Assembly: GCF_022234545.1 (NCBI RefSeq)
Contig: NZ_JAIEUI010000024.1
Span: 48,667-112,666, forward strand
Origin: Paenibacillus piscarius
Lineage (GTDB): Bacteria > Bacillota > Bacilli > Paenibacillales > Paenibacillaceae
Direction: 5' to 3'
DNA: 64,000 bases
Shown: positions 32,579 to 41,092 of the stretch, piece after piece
Layout of the letters: each line of letters starts with the position of its first letter
Numbering within the stretch: the first letter of the stretch is position 1
The notes under the pieces: generated by a model
Told to the model about the DNA's origin: nothing
Databases searched by the model: none
Seen by the model: the letters and a program-made list of their open reading frames with translations, nothing else
Position numbers and translations under genes: made by a program

Positions 32579-33418
32579 ATGACAGAGAGACGCATGATTG
32601 GACCCACCAAATTCGAAGAGTACTCGGAGAAATACAAGGAGTTCCTGTTAATGACCCGCCGTGACGGAATCCTTGAAGTACGTCTGCACACTGATGGAGG
32701 TTCGTACACGCACAATTGGGAAGCTCACACCGCCTGGTCTCATGCCTGGTCAGATATTGGCCGTGACCCTGAGAACGAAGTTATGATTATTACGGGAACC
32801 GGGGATAAATGGCTGATTGGCGACCCTGAGGTCTGGAATACCAAATTCATGGACTGGCCGAAGCAAAAGAAGCTCGAACAGTATCATGAATCGCTGAGAC
32901 TGCTGGAGAATCTGATCTTCTGCATTGACATTCCGACGATCGGGGCAGTTAACGGGCCGGGAACGCACTGTGAGCTTGCAACGCTCTGCGATATAACTAT
33001 TTGTACGGAAGACGCCGACTTCTTCGATCCGCATTATCTGGGAGGCACGCCTCCGGGAGATGGAATGCTGCTCACACTGCAGAGCATGATCGGGTTCAAA
33101 AAAGCAGCCTACTACGCCTACACCGGCAAGAATATCAATGGTCAGACCGCCTTGGATCTGGGTATTGTCAGTGAAGTGCTGCCCCGCGAAAAGCTTCTTT
33201 CGCGCGCATGGGAGCTGGCGGAGATGATCATGCAGGCACCGCGTTCAACGAGACATCTGTCTCACTCTATCATCTCCCGCCCATGGAAGCAGGCGCTGGT
33301 CGCCGATCAGGGATTCCAGCTTGCCCACCAGATGTACGACATGGCCATTGATGAAGAAGGAGCGCTGGAGCGGCTGAAGAAAATGCAGGGACGCCTGATG
33401 GGCAACGATGTTCAATAG
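32579..33418 (+). CDS. Crotonase-family hydrolase, 6-oxocamphor hydrolase-like, copy 1
   Basis: 279 aa. The N-terminus (FEEYSEKYKEFLL ... VRLHTDGG) and the segment DADFFDPHYLGGTPPGDG resemble 6-oxocamphor hydrolase, a crotonase that cleaves a C-C bond of a beta-diketone (retro-Claisen). His130 (VNGPGTH), His152 (DPHY) and Asp161 (PPGDG) line up with the His/His/Asp active site recalled for that enzyme; the acyl-CoA oxyanion-hole motifs of true enoyl-CoA hydratases are weak. It has a strong AGGAGG site and lies 29 bp after the amidohydrolase. Its stop overlaps copy 2. The likely role is C-C bond cleavage of a carbonyl compound in the same pathway. Confidence 0.82.
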   Translation: MTERRMIGPTKFEEYSEKYKEFLLMTRRDGILEVRLHTDGGSYTHNWEAHTAWSHAWSDIGRDPENEVMIITGTGDKWLIGDPEVWNTKFMDWPKQKKLEQYHESLRLLENLIFCIDIPTIGAVNGPGTHCELATLCDITICTEDADFFDPHYLGGTPPGDGMLLTLQSMIGFKKAAYYAYTGKNINGQTALDLGIVSEVLPREKLLSRAWELAEMIMQAPRSTRHLSHSIISRPWKQALVADQGFQLAHQMYDMAIDEEGALERLKKMQGRLMGNDVQ

Positions 33419-34244
33419 AAAGATGACGGGACCTACCCGGCTCGAAGAATACTCTGAGAAGTACAAGGACTTATTCCTCATGACCCGCCGCGGCGGGATA
33501 CTCGAAGTACGTATGCACACTGACGGGGGACCGTTACAATTCGACTGGCCGGTTCAAGCGGCATATGGTCATGTTTGGTCCGATATTGGCCGTGATCCTG
33601 AGAATGAGGTCATGATTCTTACAGGGACAGGAGAGTTATGGCAGACCGGCAATCCTTCAGTCTGGACCACCAAGTTCATGGATTGGCCGAATCGGCGCAA
33701 ACTGGAGATGTATCATGAATCGCTCCGGATGATTGAAAATATGGTTCATTGCCTGGACATCCCCACGATCGGGGCGGTCAATGGCCCAGGCGCACACTGG
33801 CAGCTGGGAACGCTAAGTGATATTACCATTTGTGCGGAGGACACCGCGTTCTTCGATGCCCATTATCTGGGCGGTGTTCCGCCCGGAGACGGAATCGTCC
33901 TGGCTCTTCAACGGATACTGGGAACCAAGAAAGCGGCATACTATGCATACACGGGGATGAACATTACTGCAGAGGAGGCACTGGACCTCGGTCTGGTCAG
34001 TGAGGTATTGCCTCGTGAACAGCTTCTTCCACGGGCCTGGGAGCTGGCAGAGAGGATCATGCAGGCCCCCCGCTCTACAAGACATCTTACACATTCGATT
34101 GTGTCGCACCCGTGGAAACAAGCTTTGGCAGAGAATCAGGGTCTTCAGCTTACTCACCAATTGGTTGATATGGCGATTGATGAAGAGGGGATTCATGAGC
34201 GGCTGATGAAGCTCAAGGAACGTTTTCAGAGGAATGACAACTGA
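33408..34244 (+). CDS. Crotonase-family hydrolase, 6-oxocamphor hydrolase-like, copy 2
   Basis: 278 aa, clearly paralogous to copy 1 over its whole length with no gaps in the first 160 residues, so His130, His152 and Asp161 are at identical positions. The ATG at 33408 (overlapping the copy 1 stop) is chosen because the two N-termini (MTERRMIGPTKFEEY and MFNRKMTGPTRLEEY) then align residue for residue. Differences cluster in the predicted substrate region (SYTHNWEAHTAW against PLQFDWPVQAAY), suggesting a heteromer or two substrates rather than redundancy. Translation is probably coupled to copy 1. Confidence 0.82.
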   Translation: MFNRKMTGPTRLEEYSEKYKDLFLMTRRGGILEVRMHTDGGPLQFDWPVQAAYGHVWSDIGRDPENEVMILTGTGELWQTGNPSVWTTKFMDWPNRRKLEMYHESLRMIENMVHCLDIPTIGAVNGPGAHWQLGTLSDITICAEDTAFFDAHYLGGVPPGDGIVLALQRILGTKKAAYYAYTGMNITAEEALDLGLVSEVLPREQLLPRAWELAERIMQAPRSTRHLTHSIVSHPWKQALAENQGLQLTHQLVDMAIDEEGIHERLMKLKERFQRNDN

Positions 34245-34261
34245 GAAGGGATAAGGGTGCT

Positions 34262-35470
34262 ATGAGATCGTTGACTGAGCTATTTAAGATTGGCAGCGGA
34301 CCATCCAGCTCTCATACCATGGGGCCGGAAAAGGCGGCCGGAATCTTCAAAGCAGAAAATGAAGACGCAGACCAGTTCAAGGCACTGATCTATGGCTCTC
34401 TTGCCAAAACCGGCAAAGGCCATATGACGGACAAGGCAATTCTTCGGGCATTGTCACCCGCTTCAGCGGAGGTTGAATTTGTTCCACAGCCTGACTTTGT
34501 TCTGCCCCATCCCAATACGATGGACTTCTTCGCTTACAGAGGCGGTCAGCAAATGAGTTCCATGCGTGTTGTCAGTATCGGCGGCGGGGAAATCGTGATA
34601 GATGGGCGGGAGGAGGTGCGGGGACCTGATGTCTACCCGGAGAAAAGCTTTGCCGAGATCAGCGCCTTCTGTAAAGCGAATCAGATCCGCCTAAGCGATT
34701 ACGTTGAGCAGCGTGAAGGCCTACAGCTCTGGGATTTCCTCCAAGGCATCTGGGAAGCGATGAAGCGGTCGATCGACGAAGGGCTGTCTGTCACGGGTAT
34801 TCTGGAGGGCGGCCTGAATGTCGAACGCAAGGCGAAATATCTGTATCATCAGGGGACGGTGGATGAGAGCCCGGAGACGCGGGAGAACCGGATCGTCAGC
34901 GCGTACGCTTTTGCCGTCAACGAACAGAATGCCGCTGCCGGTACAGTCGTAACGGCTCCAACCTGCGGGGCTTGCGGTGTTGTACCCGCCTCGCTCCGCT
35001 ATATGCAGGAGAAGCTGCAGGTACCGGACGAACGGATTCTCCGGGCGCTGGCTGTCGGCGGTCTCATCGGCAATCTGGTCAAGCATAACGCCTCCATCAG
35101 CGGTGCCCAGTGCGGCTGCCAGGCGGAGGTGGGCACGGCTTGCTCTATGGCAGCGGCTGCACTGGCTGAACTGTCCGGTATGGAAATCGACCAGATTGAG
35201 TATGCGGCGGAGGTGGCCATGGAGCATCACCTGGGGTTAACCTGTGATCCGATTAACGGCCTGGTGCAGATCCCTTGCATTGAGCGCAACGCTGTCGGCG
35301 CAATGCGGGCGATCAATGCGCTGAGTCTGGCTAAGTTCTTGTCGGGTACCCGTAAAATATCCTTTGATCTGGTTGTACAGACGATGTACGAGACTGGCCT
35401 GGATATGAACAGCCGTTACCGCGAAACTTCGGAGGGCGGGCTTGCTAAGTTCTACAACATGGGCAGTTAA
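34262..35470 (+). CDS. sdaA: L-serine dehydratase, iron-sulfur type, single chain
   Basis: Converts L-serine to pyruvate and ammonia. 402 aa. The N-terminal half (GSGPSSSHTMGPEKAAG, HMTDKAILRAL) matches the SdaAB-like domain and the C-terminal half (APTCGACGVVPASLRYM, AQCGCQAEVGTACSM, LTCDPINGLVQIPCIERN) carries the [4Fe-4S] cysteines of the SdaAA-like domain, so both are fused as in enterobacterial SdaA. It is somewhat shorter than the Escherichia coli enzyme. In Bacillus the two halves are separate genes. It sits at the end of the amidohydrolase/crotonase operon, suggesting that serine is a product of that pathway. A terminator follows. Confidence 0.9.
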   Translation: MRSLTELFKIGSGPSSSHTMGPEKAAGIFKAENEDADQFKALIYGSLAKTGKGHMTDKAILRALSPASAEVEFVPQPDFVLPHPNTMDFFAYRGGQQMSSMRVVSIGGGEIVIDGREEVRGPDVYPEKSFAEISAFCKANQIRLSDYVEQREGLQLWDFLQGIWEAMKRSIDEGLSVTGILEGGLNVERKAKYLYHQGTVDESPETRENRIVSAYAFAVNEQNAAAGTVVTAPTCGACGVVPASLRYMQEKLQVPDERILRALAVGGLIGNLVKHNASISGAQCGCQAEVGTACSMAAAALAELSGMEIDQIEYAAEVAMEHHLGLTCDPINGLVQIPCIERNAVGAMRAINALSLAKFLSGTRKISFDLVVQTMYETGLDMNSRYRETSEGGLAKFYNMGS

Positions 35471-35497
35471 CTGATAATGGTATCGCTATAGACGAGG

Positions 35498-35537
35498 AAC
35501 GTCCCTTGCTGCCGGCTGGCGGAAGGGGCGTTTTTTT
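35498..35537 (+). terminator. Terminator of the serine dehydratase operon
   Basis: AACGTCCCTT (from 35498) pairs with AAGGGGCGTT (35523-35532, one G-T pair), followed by a run of T. Confidence 0.8.
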
Positions 35538-35664
35538 CGTGTTATGGGAGGATATATAGGGTGGTGCAGGCTCTGTGGCAAGAAGGGATTTGACTTAAGC
35601 GCAGCCGGAATGAGAAAATGTATGCGTGTACATGCAGCAGTGAATTAAGAAGAGGAGGCTACGA

Positions 35665-36825
35665 ATGAAACAGCTACGCATTGGAATGATAGGTTATAAA
35701 TTCATGGGCAAGGCCCACAGCAACGCATACCGCAGTCTGCCGATGTTCTTCCCGAAGGCCGTTAAGCCGCAAATGTCGGTGATCTGCGGACGCAATGAGG
35801 AAGCGGTTACAGCGGCGGCAGATCAGCTCGGCTGGTCGGAGAGTTTAACCGACTGGAAAGAGCTGATCGCACGCGATGATATTGATCTGGTCGATATTAA
35901 TGCGCCAAGCGATGCCCATAAGGAGATTGCCCTGGCGGCCGCAGCAGCAGGCAAGCATATTTTCTGTGAGAAGCCGCTGGCGCTGAACCTGGCGGATTCC
36001 CGCGAGATGCTGGAGGCTGCCGAAAAGGCGGGAATTGCGCATATGATCGGCTTCAACTACCGTTTCTCCCCGGCGGTCCGGCTGGCGAAGCGGCTGATTG
36101 AGAGCGGCCGGCTGGGCACAATCTATCATTTCCGCGCGTGGTTCCTGCAGGACTGGATTCTCGACCCGGAATTCCCGCTGGTCTGGCGGTTGCAGAAGGA
36201 GATTGCCGGCTCAGGCTCGCATGGTGATCTGGGGGCGCATCTGATTGACCTGGCCCACTTCCTCGTAGGGGATGTGGAGGAGGTTATCGGCATGAGCGAG
36301 ACGTTCATTAAGGAGCGTCCGCTGGCCACGGAGATGACTGGTCTCAGCGCCAAGGCGGGCAAGGATGCGCCGCGCGGTCCAGTCACCGTGGACGATGCCA
36401 CGCTGTTCCTGGCCCGCTTCGCGAATGGCGCGCTGGGCAGCTTCGAGGCGACACGCTTCGCTGCAGGACACCGTTCGACCAATTCCTTCGAGATCAACGG
36501 CAGCCTGGGCAGTGTGAAGTTCGACTTCGAGCGGATGAACGAGCTGGAGGTCTACCTGACCTCGGACGAGGAGGATGTTCAGGGCTTCCGCCGCGTGTTA
36601 GCCACCGACCCGTCGCATGATTATGCAGAAGCGTGGTGGCCGCCGGGCCACACGATCGGGTTCGAGCATACCTTCATTCATGAGATGCTGGAGCTGTCGA
36701 ATGCCATTGAGGAGGGACGTCAGCCGGAGCCGAACTTCCGTGACGGCGTGAAGTGTCAGGCCGTACTGGAGGCTGTGGACCGTTCCATTGAGCAGCGGCG
36801 CTGGGTGCAGATATCGGAGATGTAA
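35665..36825 (+). CDS. Gfo/Idh/MocA-family oxidoreductase, first copy
   Basis: 386-aa NAD(P)-dependent sugar or polyol dehydrogenase. Rossmann motif GMIGYKFMGKAHSNAYR at residues 6-22, the EKP catalytic Lys segment (HIFCEKPLAL) at about 95-105, and the substrate domain with GSGSHGDLGAHLIDLAHFLVG (active-site Asp/His) at about 175-200. AAGAGGAGG precedes its ATG. A second member of the family (38.8 kb) and an isomerase/epimerase are close by on the far side of an AraC gene, so together they probably oxidise and rearrange an inositol-like or sugar substrate. Confidence 0.88.
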   Translation: MKQLRIGMIGYKFMGKAHSNAYRSLPMFFPKAVKPQMSVICGRNEEAVTAAADQLGWSESLTDWKELIARDDIDLVDINAPSDAHKEIALAAAAAGKHIFCEKPLALNLADSREMLEAAEKAGIAHMIGFNYRFSPAVRLAKRLIESGRLGTIYHFRAWFLQDWILDPEFPLVWRLQKEIAGSGSHGDLGAHLIDLAHFLVGDVEEVIGMSETFIKERPLATEMTGLSAKAGKDAPRGPVTVDDATLFLARFANGALGSFEATRFAAGHRSTNSFEINGSLGSVKFDFERMNELEVYLTSDEEDVQGFRRVLATDPSHDYAEAWWPPGHTIGFEHTFIHEMLELSNAIEEGRQPEPNFRDGVKCQAVLEAVDRSIEQRRWVQISEM

Positions 36826-36838
36826 ACGGAAGACAGGG

Positions 36839-36876
36839 AAACACCGCCGGGGATTAGTGGCCGGCGGTGTTTTTTT
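36839..36876. terminator. Bidirectional terminator between Gfo and AraC genes
   Basis: AAACACCGCCGG pairs with CCGGCGGTGTTT, followed by T on the plus side. Confidence 0.85.
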
Positions 36877-36883
36877 GGCGGGA

Positions 36884-37777
36884 TTATCCCTGCTTGCGGT
36901 CCTGTGATGGGGTTAGGCCCTTGTACTGCTTGTAGAGCTTGGTGAAGTAATTCGGATTGTCACAGCCGACCCGGCCAGAAATCTCGGTAATGCTCAGGTC
37001 GGTCTCCAGCAGCAGCCGCTGTGCTTCATCCATCCTGGTGAAATTCACGTAGTCGATGAAGGTTCGGCCGGTCAGCTTCTTGAAGGTTTTGCAGAAGTGA
37101 AAAGGATTCAGGTTGACGAATCTAGCCGCCTGCTCGATCGACATCTTCTGATCCGTATGGGTCTCCAGGTACTCCAGCAGCGGCTTGAAGCGCTCGCGGT
37201 GCACGCCGCCCCGTTCTCCTGGTTCGCGTTCGTTCCTCTGCCGCGCCGGGAAGGCCCGGGACAGCAGAGTGAAGAACAGATGCAGCTGATTCTTCACGAC
37301 CAGCTGGAAGGCAGGCTCCTTGCCCTCCACCTCGCGGATGATCCGGTCCAGCAGAGGATAGTACATAGCGCACTCAGGATTCTGCGACGCCGGCATGACC
37401 GGGAACTGATTCAGGTTGTTGAGATAAGGGGCGACAAATTGCTCATGCTGCGAATCCTGGTTCCGGTCCTTGAACAAGGAGGCATGGAACACAATGGAGA
37501 CATAGGACAGGTCACCGCTGCACAGGCTATAGCCGACATGCAGTCCGCCGGACGGCACGATGATAACATCGCCGGGACCGGCCTCATAGGGCTTGCTGTC
37601 TACATGAAAGACGGCCTGCCCCTCACGCATCACTATAATCTCGAAATGCTCATGCCAGTGCAGGAACAGAATATTGTCCTCCGGCTTCACATTGCGCATC
37701 GTATTGAAGAATAAACGGAACGGATAAGTCTTTTCCTCCAGGCGGGGGTATTCCTTAAGTTCCTTCGGATAGGTCAT
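36884..37777 (-). CDS. AraC-family transcriptional regulator with cupin sensor
   Basis: About 297 aa. An N-terminal cupin (ILFLHWHEHFEIIVMREGQAVFHVDSKPYEAGPGDVIIVPSG) at about 37-82 binds the effector. The C-terminal double HTH (MSIEQAARFVNLNPFHFCKTFKKLTGRTFIDYVNFTRMDEAQRLLLETDLSITEISGRVGCDNPNYFTKLYKQYKG) occupies about 205-290. The start at 37777 is used, with GGGAG 11 bp upstream; a GTG at 37795 is possible. It is divergent from the isomerase/Gfo pair and convergent with the first Gfo gene, so it probably activates the divergent pair, and perhaps the first gene also. Confidence 0.9.
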   Translation of the reverse strand: MTYPKELKEYPRLEEKTYPFRLFFNTMRNVKPEDNILFLHWHEHFEIIVMREGQAVFHVDSKPYEAGPGDVIIVPSGGLHVGYSLCSGDLSYVSIVFHASLFKDRNQDSQHEQFVAPYLNNLNQFPVMPASQNPECAMYYPLLDRIIREVEGKEPAFQLVVKNQLHLFFTLLSRAFPARQRNEREPGERGGVHRERFKPLLEYLETHTDQKMSIEQAARFVNLNPFHFCKTFKKLTGRTFIDYVNFTRMDEAQRLLLETDLSITEISGRVGCDNPNYFTKLYKQYKGLTPSQDRKQG

Positions 37778-37901
37778 GACGGCTTCAACTCCCACAAGAT
37801 TCAGCTAGATTAGCACAAGATAAGAAGAGATTTTACGTGAAATGACAGATATACTTGGGTTGTTGAACTAACTATAAACCAATATTGGAGTGGTATACAA
37901 G

Positions 37902-38789
37902 ATGCAAGACACCATGAGAATCGGAACACTGGTTGGCGGTGGGGATGCCGTAAGAGTTATTCCGCAGATTGTAGTGCACGGGTTCGAATCGTTCAGCCTG
38001 ACCTTCTGGCAGACTACCGGCACTACGGATCTGGCCGAGACAGCAGCCCGGGTGCGGGAATTGGCCCAGGAGCATGATTTCGTCATCTCCTCGATCGGGA
38101 TCTTCGGGAATCCGTTGACCGGTACAGGCGACAATGCCGATACGGTAGCAAGCTGGGAGCGGCTGATTGATCATGCCCATCTGTTCGGAACGGATCTGGT
38201 CTCCGGCTTCACCGGACGTCTGACCGGATTATCTATAGATGAGTCATTGCCGAAGTTCACCGAGGTGTTCGGTGAGCTGTCCAGAAGAGCGGCTGACCGC
38301 GGTGTGAAAATTGCTTTTGAGAATTGCTCGATGGACGGCAGCTGGCGGACGGGCGACTGGAATATTGCGCATAATCCTTCGGCCTGGGATAAGATGTTCA
38401 ACGCCGTGCCTGCCGACAATCTTGGGCTGGAGTGGGAGCCTTGCCATCAGATGGTTCAGCTCATTGATCCGATTCCGCAGCTCCGTAAATGGACGGACAA
38501 GATCTTCCATGTTCATGGCAAGGACGCCACCATTGCCTGGGACATTGTCAAGGAATACGGCATCCACGGGCCGAAGCCGTATGTATGGCACCGCACGCCG
38601 GGCTTCGGGGATACGAACTGGACCGATGTCATCTCAATCCTCCGCCAAGCCGGATACAAGGGCACCATCGATATTGAAGGCTGGCATGATCCGGTCTACC
38701 GTGACGAGCTGGAGATGACGGGGCAGGTGCATGCGCTGAATTATCTCAAAACCTGCCGGGGCGGCAGCTTCGTCCCGAACCCGGTCTGA
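37902..38789 (+). CDS. Sugar phosphate isomerase/epimerase-like TIM-barrel protein
   Basis: 295 aa, xylose-isomerase-like TIM barrel of the IolE/IolH/Hyi type. Metal-ligand segments are recognisable: KIAFENCSMDGSW (Glu), GLEWEPCHQMVQ (Glu/His), IFHVHGKDATI (His/Asp) and GTIDIEGWHDPVY (Glu/His). The ATG at 37902 follows TTGGAG; a later ATG at 37914 would also work. Its stop is 17 bp before the second Gfo gene and the two form an operon divergent from AraC. It probably interconverts keto-sugars produced by the dehydrogenases. The exact substrate is unknown. Confidence 0.85.
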   Translation: MQDTMRIGTLVGGGDAVRVIPQIVVHGFESFSLTFWQTTGTTDLAETAARVRELAQEHDFVISSIGIFGNPLTGTGDNADTVASWERLIDHAHLFGTDLVSGFTGRLTGLSIDESLPKFTEVFGELSRRAADRGVKIAFENCSMDGSWRTGDWNIAHNPSAWDKMFNAVPADNLGLEWEPCHQMVQLIDPIPQLRKWTDKIFHVHGKDATIAWDIVKEYGIHGPKPYVWHRTPGFGDTNWTDVISILRQAGYKGTIDIEGWHDPVYRDELEMTGQVHALNYLKTCRGGSFVPNPV

Positions 38790-38806
38790 TGCTGGGAGGG
38801 GAAGCT

Positions 38807-39859
38807 ATGACTGCTGAGTATCGTGTTGTTGTTGCAGGCTGCGGGGCGATGGCGAATGAATGGAACAGCTATGCACTGAACCATGACGGCATTGAGATTG
38901 TTGCTCTTGTAGACATCCGGCGGGAATCCGCCGTGGCGATGGCTGCGAAGCACGGGCTAACCTGCCCGGTGTATACAGAGGTATCCCAGGCAATTGCCGA
39001 TACGTCAGCCAACGTTGTATTTGATGTAACCGTTCCCGCAAGCCATTACAGCGTGGCCCGCACGGCGCTTGAAGCGGGGTGCCATGTCTTTGCCGAGAAG
39101 CCGCTGGCGGAGACAATGGCAGAATGTAATGCGATCGTGGACCTGGCCGGGCGGACCGGGCTGAGCCATGCAGTGATGCAGAACCGCCGGTATGATCCGC
39201 GCATCCGCTCACTGCGCCAGCTTATTGCGTCAGGTACGATTGGACGCGCAGGCTATGTGGGCGCGAGCTTTTTCCTGGCGCCGCATTTCGGCGGCTTCCG
39301 GGATCAGATGAACAGCCCGCTGCTGCTGGATATGGCCATTCATACCTTCGATCAGGCCCGCTTCATCAGCGGCGCTGATCCTGTAAGCGTATATTGCCAG
39401 GAATTCAATCCGCCCGGCTCGTGGTATGCGGGGAATGCGGCGGCGGTCTGTATTTACGAGATGTCGGACGGTTCGGTGTTCTGTTATCAGGGCTCGTGGT
39501 GCGCGGAAGGCGCGCCTACCTCCTGGGAGGCTTCCTGGCGGGTGCAGGGGGAACGGGGGGCAGCCATCTGGGACGGCCGCGATATGCCGTATGCCGAAGT
39601 ACTGCCAGCCGAACTGCCTGCGGGACAATTCCTTCAAGATTACGTACGGGTCGACGGGCCGGAGGTACAGATGGAGAAGACCTTCCATCACGGCTGTCTC
39701 GATGAGATGTTCCGCTCGCTGGCCGAGGGACGGCCAGCCGAGACGAATGGCCGGGATAACCGCTACAGCATGGCGATGGTGCTTGGAGCACTGGAGAGCG
39801 CGCGCACCGGCCGCAAGCTGAGTATTGCGGAGTTCATGCAGAGCGCTACATTAGTGTAG
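38807..39859 (+). CDS. Gfo/Idh/MocA-family oxidoreductase, second copy
   Basis: 350 aa. The ATG at 38807 sits 5 bp after GGGAGGGG. Rossmann motif VVVAGCGAMANEWNSYAL, Lys motif HVFAEKPLAETM at about 92-103, and substrate-domain LLLDMAIHTFDQARFISG, where the catalytic Asp/His pair of the family lies. Only moderately similar to the copy at 35.7 kb, so probably a different step. It is cotranscribed with the isomerase/epimerase and ends at a compact terminator. Confidence 0.87.
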   Translation: MTAEYRVVVAGCGAMANEWNSYALNHDGIEIVALVDIRRESAVAMAAKHGLTCPVYTEVSQAIADTSANVVFDVTVPASHYSVARTALEAGCHVFAEKPLAETMAECNAIVDLAGRTGLSHAVMQNRRYDPRIRSLRQLIASGTIGRAGYVGASFFLAPHFGGFRDQMNSPLLLDMAIHTFDQARFISGADPVSVYCQEFNPPGSWYAGNAAAVCIYEMSDGSVFCYQGSWCAEGAPTSWEASWRVQGERGAAIWDGRDMPYAEVLPAELPAGQFLQDYVRVDGPEVQMEKTFHHGCLDEMFRSLAEGRPAETNGRDNRYSMAMVLGALESARTGRKLSIAEFMQSATLV

Positions 39860-39865
39860 AAGGGA

Positions 39866-39889
39866 AGCAGCCGGAGGGCTGCTTTTTTT
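39866..39889 (+). terminator. Terminator of the isomerase-Gfo operon
   Basis: AGCAGCC-GGAG-GGCTGCT followed by seven T. Confidence 0.88.
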
Positions 39890-39895
39890 CTGGTG

Positions 39896-40102
39896 AGGAA
39901 TCCTGCACAAAATGCAACAATACTACCTAATAAAAGTGGTTTATGCTGAAATCCTGCACAGAATGCAACAAAACCAACGATAACTTGCTCTCATCACCGA
40001 AAATCCTGCAAATCATGCAACATTGTACCGCAGCCAGTAACCCTTAGAGAGAAAATCCTGCAAGATGTGCAACAAGCGAACTTTGTTCTGGATGTAGAAG
40101 CA
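39896..40102 (+). repeat. Dispersed 52-bp-period intergenic element, copy A
   Basis: Most of the 363-bp gap between 39860 and 40222 is this element. Four 24-bp cores (39896-39919, 39947-39970, 39999-40022, 40051-40074) follow the pattern ATCCTGCA-N5-TGCAACA, with steps of 51, 52 and 52 bp. TGCA-N5-TGCA is invariant. The 27-28 bp between cores differ from each other but each resembles the corresponding segment of copy B near 49.6 kb on the opposite strand, so the whole unit of about 200 bp is the repeat. No ORF is present. From 40103 to 40222 I see only the binding site of the next gene. Confidence 0.85.
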
Positions 40103-40222
40103 ACTAGGGGAGATTGGATGGTTACATAAGTCCATAAGTGTCTGACATCTATACATTCCAAATTCTAGAAATTAAGATTAGACTGTGTACCAGATCGTGA
40201 TTCTACATAAGGAGTGGTCTGG

Positions 40223-40777
40223 ATGGAAGAAGCAATAAAAGTTGTCATTGGCAGCGGCGGAAGCCCGCATAACCGGGGATGGCTGCATACAGAGGAGGCG
40301 GAGCTTAATCTTTTGCAGGAGGAGCAGTGGGCCGTCAGATTCAAGAAAAGCTCTATAAAAGCGATCCTTGCGGAGCATGTCTGGGAGCATCTGACGTATG
40401 AGCAAGGGGTGCAGGCAGCTGCAATTTGTTATTCTTATCTGGCACCGGGCGGATATATCCGCTGTGCTGTACCGGACGGTTTTTTCCCCGATGAAGCTTA
40501 TCAGAAGATTGTACAGGTCGGAGGGCCGGGCCCCCTGGATCATCCGGCGGCGTCCCACCGCATCGTACATAATTACAATACACTTCGCAGTATGTTCGAG
40601 GCTGGCGGTTTCGATGTCAATCTGCTGGAATATTGCGATGAGACCGGCCGGTTTCATTTCAACCCATGGGATGAGAAGGAAGGGTTCATCTACCGTTCGA
40701 AGCGCTTTGATCACCGCAATACAGCAGAAAGGCTCGGCTTTGTCTCGCTGATTGCAGATGCTGTCAAAAAAAGCTGA
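40223..40777 (+). CDS. SAM-dependent methyltransferase-like protein (COG4627 type)
   Basis: 184 aa. AAGGAGTGG precedes the ATG at 40223. AEHVWEHLTYEQGVQAAAICYSYLAPGGYIRCAVPDG matches the second half of a class I methyltransferase fold (post-motif II and III), but the glycine-rich SAM motif I is missing: the protein begins with VVIGSGGSPHNRGWLHTEEAELNLL. This layout is typical of the short COG4627 predicted methyltransferases. SAM binding is uncertain. It is monocistronic and convergent with the DUF1657 gene, whose terminator lies across its last codons. The substrate is unknown. Confidence 0.75.
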   Translation: MEEAIKVVIGSGGSPHNRGWLHTEEAELNLLQEEQWAVRFKKSSIKAILAEHVWEHLTYEQGVQAAAICYSYLAPGGYIRCAVPDGFFPDEAYQKIVQVGGPGPLDHPAASHRIVHNYNTLRSMFEAGGFDVNLLEYCDETGRFHFNPWDEKEGFIYRSKRFDHRNTAERLGFVSLIADAVKKS

Positions 40778-40809
40778 TCCCCGCAGCACATCCGCTGCAT
40801 GAGATCAGC
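40766..40809 (-). terminator. Terminator of the DUF1657 gene
   Basis: Read on the minus strand, GCTGATC (40809-40803) pairs with GATCAGC (40779-40773), with an inner GCAGC/GCTGC stem, followed by seven T. It overlaps the 3' end of the methyltransferase-like gene. Confidence 0.82.
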
Positions 40810-40836
40810 CTTCTAACCATTTCCGGCCGCTCCGGG

Positions 40837-41043
40837 CTAGAAGCCCCGGTATTGCGGTTCTTCCTTTTCCAACTCGGTTACACGGCCTTCTACCTGCTGA
40901 ACGATCTGCTGGGTCTGCTCGGCGGCGTTGGTGAACAGGGTCTTGGCTTCTTCATTCTGCGTTTCCATGGCGAATTGCTCCAGGCTGGCCTGGGCGCTTT
41001 TGAGTGAAGCCACGCAGGTCTTGACTTGAGATGCAACAGTCAT
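40837..41043 (-). CDS. DUF1657 small helical protein
   Basis: 68 aa, start ATG after AGGAGGAA. It is an all-helical hairpin (MTVASQVKTCVASLKSAQASLEQFAMETQNEEAKTLFTNAAEQTQQIVQQVEGRV) of the DUF1657 family, found in spore formers and often next to spoVA-type or DUF421 genes. It is divergent from a DUF421 protein whose own C-terminus has the same kind of helices, so the two products may interact. A sigma-G-like promoter upstream would place expression in the forespore. Confidence 0.85.
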   Translation of the reverse strand: MTVASQVKTCVASLKSAQASLEQFAMETQNEEAKTLFTNAAEQTQQIVQQVEGRVTELEKEEPQYRGF

Positions 41044-41092
41044 CTTGATTATTCCTCCTCTGTACTGAATAAGGTGTTGAATTCATAGGGGC

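Noticed and set aside
39896..40074. CRISPR array
   Set aside because: Spacing and core size look CRISPR-like, but cores differ at many positions, the 'spacers' are homologous to those of a second inverted copy, and there are no cas genes.
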